64,000 nt of DNA from Jatrophihabitans sp. (GTDB taxonomy: Bacteria; Actinomycetota; Actinomycetes; Mycobacteriales; Jatrophihabitantaceae), in assembly GCA_036399055.1 (NCBI GenBank), contig DASWNX010000029.1:62001-126000 (forward strand), written 5' to 3'. Under the pieces are notes generated by a model. It saw only the letters and a program-made list of their open reading frames with translations. It did not search any database and was not told the origin of the DNA. Positions within the stretch are counted from its first letter, which is position 1; every line of letters begins with the position of its first letter. This document shows, piece after piece, positions 45,110 to 52,426 of the stretch. The position numbers and the translations under genes were made by a program.

Positions 45110-46200
45110 CAGAGCAGCCTCCGCAGCTGCGCCGTCACCTCGACGGGGTCCAAGGGGCGGGGGTTACCGGCGACACGACCGCTGCCCAGGCCGGCGGCGA
45201 CCAGGTCCGCCAAGTCGGCCGCGCGTACCCCGTAGTCACCCAACCGCACCCCGAATCCGCCGTCCGCGAGCCACCCTGCCAACTGCCCGGCGCCGACGCC
45301 GTCGCTCGGGAACAGCATGCTGAGCTCGGGGAAATCTCCCCTTGCGAGGTTGTAGTCGAGCAACCACCGCAGGTTCAGCAGGCACGCCACGCCGTGCGGG
45401 ACACCGAAGTCAGCAGTCAGGCGATAGGAGAAGGCATGCGCTGCCGTCGTACGGGTCAGGTCGATAGCGCGACCGGCGGTGGTCGCGCCGATCGCGAGCT
45501 GCAGATAGTCCGACGGCCCGGGCGCTCGGATGCTGCCGTCGAGAACGCTGATGACCGCGCGCAGCGCGCGCAGCGCCAGATCCTGTGATTCCGGCGTCGC
45601 TCGGGTACTCCAGAATGATTCGACGGCATGGCAAAGCGCGTCGAAGGCGCAGCTGTAGCGCAACGCCAGTGGGCAGGTCGCGAGTAGCTCCGGATCTATC
45701 AACGCCGTATCCGGACGCACCGAGGCGTGGTCGAGCGAGTGCTTGATCCGGTCGACATAGACGGTGGCGAATCGGGTCATCTCGCTGCCGCTGCCGGCCG
45801 TGGTGGGCAGGGCGATCAAGGGCTGGTTCACCGGCAGGGGATCACGCTCGCCGCGCAGCACAGCCATGGCGTCGGTTCGATTCGAGGGCAGTGACCGGGC
45901 CATCTTCGCCACGTCGATCGCACTGCCTCCGCCGACCGCTACGATCGCGTCCGGGGCGAAGGCTTCCCGTACCCGACTGGCCAGTAGTGCCTGCTCCAGG
46001 GACGGATTCGGCGACCACTCGGTGAACGTGCCGATGGTCCGGTCACCGAGGTCAGGCACCACCTTGCTCTGCCGGAGCACTCGGGTGCTGATCACCAGCA
46101 GGACGCGCTCGGCGCTGGCCAGCACGTCCGGCAACCGCCGCCGGACGCCGGCGCCGACCATCTGCGCACGTTGTCTCATCGGCACGGCACTGGTACTCAC
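45109..46200 (-). CDS. Iron-containing alcohol dehydrogenase, probable phosphonoacetaldehyde reductase
   Basis: A 363-residue group III (Fe) alcohol dehydrogenase. VAVGGGSAIDVAK binds NAD(P), LPTTAGSGSEMTRFA follows, and metal ligands are in FDALCHAVESFWS, AHAFSY and GVPHGVACL. With PEP mutase and decarboxylase just upstream it would reduce phosphonoacetaldehyde to 2-hydroxyethylphosphonate, as PhpC and FomC do. GTG 46200 overlaps the decarboxylase stop by 4 bp (GTGA). No aminotransferase is present, so aminoethylphosphonate is less likely. Confidence 0.9.
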   Translation of the reverse strand: MSTSAVPMRQRAQMVGAGVRRRLPDVLASAERVLLVISTRVLRQSKVVPDLGDRTIGTFTEWSPNPSLEQALLASRVREAFAPDAIVAVGGGSAIDVAKMARSLPSNRTDAMAVLRGERDPLPVNQPLIALPTTAGSGSEMTRFATVYVDRIKHSLDHASVRPDTALIDPELLATCPLALRYSCAFDALCHAVESFWSTRATPESQDLALRALRAVISVLDGSIRAPGPSDYLQLAIGATTAGRAIDLTRTTAAHAFSYRLTADFGVPHGVACLLNLRWLLDYNLARGDFPELSMLFPSDGVGAGQLAGWLADGGFGVRLGDYGVRAADLADLVAAGLGSGRVAGNPRPLDPVEVTAQLRRLL

Positions 46201-47339
46201 GCGCGCGCCCCGCATGCCTGGAGGGCGAACCGTGCCGCGATCTCCGGCGCCGTCACCGACGAGGTGGCGCGAGGTGGCAGCGGCGCGGCGTCAACTGTCG
46301 TTCGCACCACGATCAGGGCCGGTCCGGGTCGGCTGGCTGCGCGGTGAAGAGCCTCGTCGAGGGCAGCCACATCCTCGCAACGAGCGACATAGGCGTACCC
46401 CAACGCCGCGCCGACCTTGTCGAAGTCGATCGATCGCAAGCTGGTCGGCTGACCGCCGGTCGACTCGTACGTCCCATTGTCGATTAGTAGGTGCACCAAG
46501 GATCGCGGGGCGGCCACGGCCACACTTGCCATGCTGCCAAGGTGCATCAGCGCCGCCCCGTCACCGTCGAGCAGCAGTACCGTGCGCTCGTCGTGGATGG
46601 CCAGCGCGACGCCCAAGGCGAAGGCCGAGGCGTGGCCCATTGAGCCTTGCATGTAGAAGGCACTCGGTGAGTCGTGCACCGCGAAGAGCCCACGCGAGAT
46701 GTAGCCGGTGGTGGACACGACAAGGGAGTCGGGGAAGCGCGCCAGGCCAGCGCTGATCGTTTCGGCAGAGCTGGGCCGCCGGTGACGGTTGGACGGCAGC
46801 TGATCGACCCGGCCTACGGTCCGGCCAGCGGTCGTGGCCGGCTCGAAGCATCCCTTTCCCACCAGGAGAAAGGCAGGCCTGCCGGCCCGCAGTTCGGCGT
46901 CGGCGCCAGCCAGCACGGGACGCAGGTCGGCTTCGATTGACTCCGCGGTCAGCGTCCAGTGCCGAATGCCCAGCGTGTCCAGCAGCGCATGTGTGGTCGC
47001 ACCCATCACCGCGTGCTGCGGCTCGTCACCCAGCGGATCCGGCCAGCCGCGAAGGCTCATGACAATGAGCACCGGCAGGCGGTACGGCAGGAGTAACGAG
47101 GTAAGCGGGTTGACCAGATTACCGAAACCGGAGTTCTGCGCGAAGACGACCGGGCGGCGACCGGATGTGCACGCTCCCGCGGCCATGGCCACCGCCGCTC
47201 CCTCGTTGGCGGCAGGCAGGTAACGGCCGGCGCGGGTCAAGGCGGCGATCGGGCCGCCCAGATAGGAGCATGGCACGCCGGTGAAGAACCCGAAGTCGTA
47301 GCTCTCCAGCGCCTCCAGCAGTCGGGCGGTCTTGATCAT
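46197..47339 (-). CDS. ppd: Phosphonopyruvate decarboxylase
   Basis: A 380-residue thiamine-diphosphate enzyme that pulls the PEP mutase equilibrium forward by decarboxylating phosphonopyruvate to phosphonoacetaldehyde. N-terminal FFTGVPCSYLGGPI and PAANEGAAVAMAAG (cofactor Glu), ALGVALAIHDERTVLLLDGDGAALMHLGS and, later, LIDNGTYESTGGQPT (GDG...DN motif) are diagnostic of Ppd. ATG 47339 overlaps the PEP mutase stop by 4 bp. The open frame extends far upstream, but that part is a shadow of pepM. Confidence 0.95.
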   Translation of the reverse strand: MIKTARLLEALESYDFGFFTGVPCSYLGGPIAALTRAGRYLPAANEGAAVAMAAGACTSGRRPVVFAQNSGFGNLVNPLTSLLLPYRLPVLIVMSLRGWPDPLGDEPQHAVMGATTHALLDTLGIRHWTLTAESIEADLRPVLAGADAELRAGRPAFLLVGKGCFEPATTAGRTVGRVDQLPSNRHRRPSSAETISAGLARFPDSLVVSTTGYISRGLFAVHDSPSAFYMQGSMGHASAFALGVALAIHDERTVLLLDGDGAALMHLGSMASVAVAAPRSLVHLLIDNGTYESTGGQPTSLRSIDFDKVGAALGYAYVARCEDVAALDEALHRAASRPGPALIVVRTTVDAAPLPPRATSSVTAPEIAARFALQACGARA

Positions 47340-48226
47340 TCGGACGCCTCGATCCATTGGCGCAGCCGTTGGAGTTCGAACACCTCGCCTATCGTGGCGA
47401 TGCGATCCTCGACCGAGCAGGTGCTGCCCTCGCGCTGGATCGTCCGCAACGTCGAGGACATCGACTGGATCGCCGCCCGCAGGCCCTGGTTGGCATAGAT
47501 CACCATCGAGACGCCGGCAGCATAGGCGTCGGCCGCTTGCCAGTCCGGATAGGTGGTCGGTACCACCACCGCCGGCCGACGGCTCTGCCAGGCGGCCAGG
47601 AACTCCAGGACCTGCGCGTTGGACTTCTGCTTCGAATGCACCAGCACCGAGTCGGCGCCGGCATCGGCGTAGGCGTGGCAGCGTTCCAGTGCGGCGTCGA
47701 CGCCCAGCCCGCTGATGAGCGCTTCGGTCCGGGCGATGATGTGGAAATCCGGGCTGGCCTGGGCCGCCTTCGCCACCTCGATCTTGTGGCAGAACTCCTC
47801 GACCGGAAGCAGACAGTGCTCTGCCGCTACGAAGCTGTTCATCTTGGGAAAGACCTTGTCCTCCATGCATACCGCGCCGATGCCTTCGCGCTCGTACTCA
47901 CGGACCATGTGCACGACATTCATGGCGCCGCCAAAGCCGGTGTCCACGTCGGCCACGATGGGCAGTCCGCACGCCCGCCGCATCTGGGCCGTCGCCTCCA
48001 GGTAGTCGGTCATCGTCAGTAGGCTGGCATCCGGCAGACACCGGGCGGCGGAGATCTCGAAGCTCGACGCCCAGACGGCGTCCAAGCCGGCGATCTCGAT
48101 CAGCGCAGCCCCCAAGGCGTTGTGCGCCCCGACCGCTCGGACCGGATGTTTGGTCGCGTAAAGCTCGGTGATGTACGGGACAGTGGTCGAACCCAGTCCA
48201 GCGAGGTCTCGGGTTGGTCGCTGCAT
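47336..48226 (-). CDS. pepM: Phosphoenolpyruvate mutase
   Basis: A 296-residue TIM-barrel enzyme of the isocitrate-lyase superfamily that forms the C-P bond by converting PEP to phosphonopyruvate. The diagnostic EDK-x5-NS motif is intact as EDKVFPKMNS (122-131), which separates true PEP mutases from lyases. VGAHNALGA, VWASSFEIS and VADVDTGFGG are family sequences. ATG 48226 has GGAGTCAGG upstream. It is second in the operon, 13 bp after the sulfotransferase. This gene defines the locus as a phosphonate pathway. Confidence 0.97.
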   Translation of the reverse strand: MQRPTRDLAGLGSTTVPYITELYATKHPVRAVGAHNALGAALIEIAGLDAVWASSFEISAARCLPDASLLTMTDYLEATAQMRRACGLPIVADVDTGFGGAMNVVHMVREYEREGIGAVCMEDKVFPKMNSFVAAEHCLLPVEEFCHKIEVAKAAQASPDFHIIARTEALISGLGVDAALERCHAYADAGADSVLVHSKQKSNAQVLEFLAAWQSRRPAVVVPTTYPDWQAADAYAAGVSMVIYANQGLRAAIQSMSSTLRTIQREGSTCSVEDRIATIGEVFELQRLRQWIEASE

Positions 48227-48239
48227 GCCTGACTCCAAA

Positions 48240-49136
48240 TCACATCGTGGACAGCGGATCATTCGCCGGGCTGCTGGCAAGTCGGTAGCCGAGACGATGC
48301 GCGACCTTGACCAGATCGGGGGCCGTGAAGTGGGCCGCCAGTTGAGGCGTCATCCACTCAAGCCACTCATTGACCTTGCCCCGGCGCATCATTCGGGACT
48401 GCTCCGAGTGTGGCTCCTGTCCGGCCGCCTGGTCCTCGTGCGAACGCATCGCCTCGAAACTGCTCGCCTCGACGGCCTCGGCCAGCCGCGCCTCGTCGAC
48501 CGGAATCCCAAGCGCACGCAAGGCAGCTTTGAATGTCAGCACCGGGTTGGCCTTGATGTCTTCGAACCGGGTACAGGCCCATCTCGGGTGTACGGCCGCC
48601 CAGTCCAGCCAAGTGGCGTAGAAATAGGTCCAGTCCTCGACCGGCCGACGACCGGCGTAATCTGGTGCGGCGAGCCATTCGGCCCAATCAGCATCTACCC
48701 GATCCCACGGCTCCTCGCCGAACGCGACGCGCCAGCGATACCAGGAGTACAGAGCATCCCGCGGATCGCGCACGATGAGCCAGACGCCGGCCAACGGCCG
48801 GCCGGTGAATATCTCAGGCGGAAGGTGGCTCTTGAAGAACCGTGGCCAGCATGAAGCCGACGCGCAGGAGTTCCGCCCATCCCGTTGGCTCACCGCAGCC
48901 ATCCGACCACGGAAGCCAGCGTGTTCGGGCACCGGCGTCGACGATCCGTCCTCATGGACGATCTCGGTGTACGGGTCCACGTAGTTCAGGTCGAGTTCAA
49001 GCAGCGTGTTGGCGACGATCGACTGGCCTGCGCCTCCGTATCCAGCGACCACGATGTCCCGCGGGCCGGTTCTGGCGACGTTACGTGCGTAGAGCGAGCT
49101 GACCCGTGGATCGCGAGTGTGGGGACGGTCCAGCAT
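48240..49136 (-). CDS. Sulfotransferase-fold protein
   Basis: A 298-residue protein of the PAPS-dependent sulfotransferase family. The 5'-phosphosulfate-type loop is VVAGYGGAGQSIVANTLLEL, the 3'-phosphate-binding motif IVRDPRDALYSWYRW, and FFKSHLPP is family-typical; the C-terminal RRGKVNEWLEWM resembles the RkG region that also binds PAPS. First gene of the nine-gene operon, with GGGAGG upstream. It may sulfate a hydroxyl, or, given the CysC-like kinase and cytidylyltransferase, may use a 3'-phosphorylated CMP-phosphonate as donor. Confidence 0.88.
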   Translation of the reverse strand: MLDRPHTRDPRVSSLYARNVARTGPRDIVVAGYGGAGQSIVANTLLELDLNYVDPYTEIVHEDGSSTPVPEHAGFRGRMAAVSQRDGRNSCASASCWPRFFKSHLPPEIFTGRPLAGVWLIVRDPRDALYSWYRWRVAFGEEPWDRVDADWAEWLAAPDYAGRRPVEDWTYFYATWLDWAAVHPRWACTRFEDIKANPVLTFKAALRALGIPVDEARLAEAVEASSFEAMRSHEDQAAGQEPHSEQSRMMRRGKVNEWLEWMTPQLAAHFTAPDLVKVAHRLGYRLASSPANDPLSTM

Positions 49137-49238
49137 GGACGTAACCTCCCGATCAGACTTGAGGGTGGTTAGCTCAAGGGGTTGGTGAAGATCTCTCTCG
49201 GGTAGGGATCACTCGAGAAGAGTGAGCGTGCCAGTGGG

Positions 49239-50030
49239 TCAGTCAGCAGCAGTTCTGCGCACGGCCCAGGCACGAGTCGCATAGGTGACCTCAAGGCTGT
49301 CGAACCCGGCCAGCCTGGTCTCGGCTCGCTGGAGGAACGCGGCGAACTTCGCCTCGCCCATCCGATGGCGGACATCGTTTGTCGAACGCCAGTTGCCCAG
49401 ATAGTGATCTGGGCTCTGCAGGGTGGTGTGGCGTCCTTCGAGTGCGATCACGTCGTCGAAACCTGATGCGTCCGCGAGCCGGTCAGTCAATCCATCCGTG
49501 CGACTAGCGGGCCCGAAAGCCGAACGCCGTAGATCCGGTTGCAGATTCCTGAGTTCGTCTTCCAGGGCCTGCAGAACAGGAGTGCATTCGAGCAGCCGGG
49601 TACTCCACAAGGCTACGAACCAACCGTCAGGCCGCAGTACCCGGTGAAACTCACGCAGGCCCAAGCCCAAGTCAACCCAGTGGAAGGACGAGGCCATACA
49701 CAGCACGTCGGCTGACACGTCGGGCAGCCCCGTGTGTTCTCCGGATCCTTCCCGCCACACGATGGACCTGCCGACGGAGTCGCGGATTCCTGCCCGGCGC
49801 ATGTCCGCATTAGGCTCGACCGCGGTGACCGACCGAAAGCCCGCGTCAGCGAGACACCGTGTCCAGATTCCCGTGCCGGCGCCGACGTCGACGGCGTCAA
49901 GTTCCGCTGGCGGCCGGCTAAACAACCCCAACAGTGCCGCCAGCACAGAAGGCGCGTAGCCGGTTCGGTATCTCGAATAGTCCTCTGCGAGACCAGTGAA
50001 GTCGCCTCGCCTCATCGCATCTGTTGGCAC
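49239..50030 (-). CDS. Class I SAM-dependent methyltransferase
   Basis: A 263-residue methyltransferase (Methyltransf_11 type). AVDVGAGTGIWTRCLA is motif I, VTAVEPNADMRR the acidic-loop motif, ADVLCMASSFHWVD the substrate-proximal region and LREFHRVLRPDGWFVALW motif III. GTG 50030 has GGAAGG 7 nt upstream; ATG 50015 is also possible. It lies 100 bp upstream of the phosphonate operon on the same strand and may methylate the product (phosphonate O-methylation occurs elsewhere), but co-transcription is not shown. Confidence 0.85.
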   Translation of the reverse strand: MPTDAMRRGDFTGLAEDYSRYRTGYAPSVLAALLGLFSRPPAELDAVDVGAGTGIWTRCLADAGFRSVTAVEPNADMRRAGIRDSVGRSIVWREGSGEHTGLPDVSADVLCMASSFHWVDLGLGLREFHRVLRPDGWFVALWSTRLLECTPVLQALEDELRNLQPDLRRSAFGPASRTDGLTDRLADASGFDDVIALEGRHTTLQSPDHYLGNWRSTNDVRHRMGEAKFAAFLQRAETRLAGFDSLEVTYATRAWAVRRTAAD

Positions 50031-50169
50031 GGTGATCCTTCCGTGCGAATCGCTTCCCTTGCTGGGTCGGCGACTGTGATGACGCGAAACAAGCATAGGA
50101 AATCAGATCGTTAATGGGAAGGCCTCCGCCATTATTCCGGCTCCGTAACAGCCTGTGTCAATCATCGGC

Positions 50170-50646
50170 TTATTCGTAACCGAGGTCGGCCGGCTGTTCG
50201 GGGTCGAGATCACCCCGGAGGAGCTGAGGCAGAAGGGCGACCAAGCCATGCGGCCAGACGTCGTCGCGGCACCGAGCGAGGTCGCGCAGTGACCACCATC
50301 GGGCCGAGACGATCCCGTCGGCGACGAGTTCGCCGGGGGCGCCCCTCGGCTCCACCGCGCGAGCGAGCCGAACCGCGTAGATGGTTTCGTGTTGCAACGT
50401 GGGCGTTCCGTTGTAGGAGAAGCGATGCAGCCAAGTCCAGACCGGACGCCGCAGCACGATGTCGGTGAGCCCGATCTCCTCCCGCAGTTCGCGGCAGGCC
50501 GTTTGGTGAAGATCCTCTCCGGGCTCCACGCCGCCACCTGGCGGTGCCCAGTGGTCGTCGTCGTGTGGTCGGGAGTGCCATAGCAACAGCACCCGATCCG
50601 CCGGTTCGATCAGCACGACCCGAACCGCCTTTCGCACATCAGGCAT
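50170..50646 (-). CDS. NUDIX hydrolase
   Basis: A 158-residue pyrophosphohydrolase. The NUDIX box GGGVEPGEDLHQTACRELREEIG matches G-x5-E-x7-R-E-U-x-E-E-x-G. VRVVLIEPADRVLLLWH is the preceding beta strand and WAPPGGG is typical. It would cleave a nucleoside diphosphate-linked compound. ATG 50646 gives the usual family length; the open frame runs further upstream without homology. It sits 140 bp upstream of the methyltransferase; a link to the CMP-phosphonate pathway is possible but unproven. Confidence 0.9.
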   Translation of the reverse strand: MPDVRKAVRVVLIEPADRVLLLWHSRPHDDDHWAPPGGGVEPGEDLHQTACRELREEIGLTDIVLRRPVWTWLHRFSYNGTPTLQHETIYAVRLARAVEPRGAPGELVADGIVSARWWSLRDLARCRDDVWPHGLVALLPQLLRGDLDPEQPADLGYE

Positions 50647-51663
50647 GACTTGACCGTAACAGCACCGAACAATTGATCCGCATAAAGGCTCGCAGCCTAA
50701 TAGGGCGCGGCAACGGCGACGACAGAGCGAGCTGCTAAACCCCCAAGCGATGAACCTTCCCGTGGCTTTACAACTCCGCCACACCCGGGGCGGCTTATGT
50801 AGAAAATGTAAGAATTCAACACCACCGACTACGCAGCGGGCTTAACCCCTGAACCCGGTCGACAAGCGGGGGGACAGACAAAATGTTTTGGGGGCACCCT
50901 CCATCGATGATGGGTTCTTAAAAAATTTTTCGACGAACGGATGGCGGAACTACGTGTTGCTCGCGGTCGGGCTAGAAGATGTTGGCCGGGCCGTGTAGGA
51001 CTCCTCCGACGGGCAGGAAGTGCCGCAGGCGTGTCGCCGTAGAACTCGCCGAAGCTGTCGCCTGCGTAGTTGACCGAGCATTCAGGTCCGGGCTGATCTC
51101 CACCCTGGTCAGCGGTCCCGACGACGTGATTGGCGCGAGCATAGGGACCAGGGAAGCCGTGGTGCTGGGGGCACGATCCACCCTCGACCCACTGGCCGCA
51201 GCCTTGTCTCGTGCGTACTTTTCGGCCTGCGCCGCAGTCGGACGATGCCCCGGGCCGACGCGGCACCACCGACGGTCTCGACGCAGGCGTCGCACAGGCG
51301 TCGATGCCAGTCATGCCCCAGCAAATCGGTCAGGCTGTGATGACGTCGGCGACGAACCTGCGCGGCAGCGCCACACACCGTGCGCCGCGCGAGGCCGACC
51401 CGCTGCGCGAACTGGCGACATAGACCTCCGCCCGCGCGGGAGGCGTCACACCTATCGCTACCAGCTCCACCGGCATCCCGGCGTCTGCTGACACGGTCCG
51501 GCGCAACGGCCCGGCGGCGTGCGGCCCTGCCTTCAGAGGCCGACTGCGACTGCGTCGCTGGCCAGCATCAAGTACATGGCCACGTGGCCCGGCGTCCTCG
51601 CAGGACGAGGGCTGCCGCAGCAGCCCTTCTTAGGTGACGTGCATTCAGGGGTCGAAGACTTCG
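50647..51663. other. Gene-poor stretch, possibly decayed
   Basis: About 1 kb without a supported gene. Frames of 70-170 codons on both strands change compositional character and lack motifs. A short AT-rich run (TTAAAAAATTTTT near 50920) stands out in a GC-rich setting. It separates the NUDIX gene from the CHAT locus, and may contain gene remnants I could not identify. Confidence 0.4.
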
Positions 51664-52413
51664 TTACCAAAGCCGCACAACGAGCTGGTCCACCCGCTCG
51701 TGCACGCGACGCGGCCGCGCAACAGGGATTCGCCAGCCATGGTGCATCAGGTCTCCGACGAGATCAATCTTCGCGGTGCATGAGTCCGAGGACTTGGGAG
51801 AGCGGACCAGCATGTGCATCCACTTGCTCCCGCGGATCTTTAGGCCCTTGGCCTCGTTGTAGCTCCAGTCCGCAGTCGACTCACCGGCCCCGGCTGCTGT
51901 GACGATCGGCTGCAATTCGGCGTACTCCAGTTCGAAGGCGGCCTCGCCGAGGCTTGCCTCAACGTTGTAAAAGTGCAGTGTCGGGCTGAGGCTGACGCGG
52001 GATTGCCGCTTAATCTCGTGGTGAACTTCCATCGGGTGGAGGTCCGCCACGGTGGGCTGCTCCGCTTCTCCATCGTCGGCAAGGAGAGAGACGACGAACC
52101 GCGCCCACTCGATGCTTGTGTCATCGCTGCGCGGACGGAAGGAGCAGGAGAATCGAACGAGGTAGAAATCGGCCTCGTCTAGCTTGCTGATCAGTGTGGC
52201 GGGCATCTCTGCGCGACGGTAAACGTCCTGCAGGCGCCACGTCTCGGGTCTTCCGACGCTGGCGTGGGGGAGCTGGCGCGGATTGGGGAGCGCGACCTCC
52301 GAAGTCGCCCCACCGCGCACGTTGCGCAGGCGGTGTGTATTTAGGTCCGGGGGCAGTTCCAGCGAGCCCTCCCAGAGGGCGTTCGTGACGTCGGTGGGCA
52401 CCGGGATCCTCAT
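51664..52413 (-). CDS. Hypothetical protein downstream of the CHAT protease
   Basis: A 249-residue soluble protein that I do not recognise. It is rich in beta-type sequence (DADFYLVRFSCSF-like strands), has no signal peptide or membrane segment, and contains ADFYLVRFSCSFRP, WARFVVSLLADDGE and SPTLHFYNVEASLGEAAFELEYAE. ATG 52413 lies 13 bp after the CHAT stop, so the two are co-transcribed. It may be the substrate, inhibitor or regulator of the caspase-like protease; this is inferred from neighbourhood alone. Confidence 0.75.
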   Translation of the reverse strand: MRIPVPTDVTNALWEGSLELPPDLNTHRLRNVRGGATSEVALPNPRQLPHASVGRPETWRLQDVYRRAEMPATLISKLDEADFYLVRFSCSFRPRSDDTSIEWARFVVSLLADDGEAEQPTVADLHPMEVHHEIKRQSRVSLSPTLHFYNVEASLGEAAFELEYAELQPIVTAAGAGESTADWSYNEAKGLKIRGSKWMHMLVRSPKSSDSCTAKIDLVGDLMHHGWRIPVARPRRVHERVDQLVVRLW

Positions 52414-52426
52414 ATGCGTCTCATCC

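Noticed and set aside
46197..47870. 557-residue form of the phosphonopyruvate decarboxylase
   Set aside because: The first ~177 residues are antiparallel-free shadow sequence over pepM in another frame; ATG 47339 with a 4-bp overlap gives the normal family length.
50829..51378. Possible HNH endonuclease or zinc-binding remnant in leftward frames (Cys/His-rich pieces)
   Set aside because: Cys and His spacing does not fit an HNH or zinc-finger motif in any single frame.
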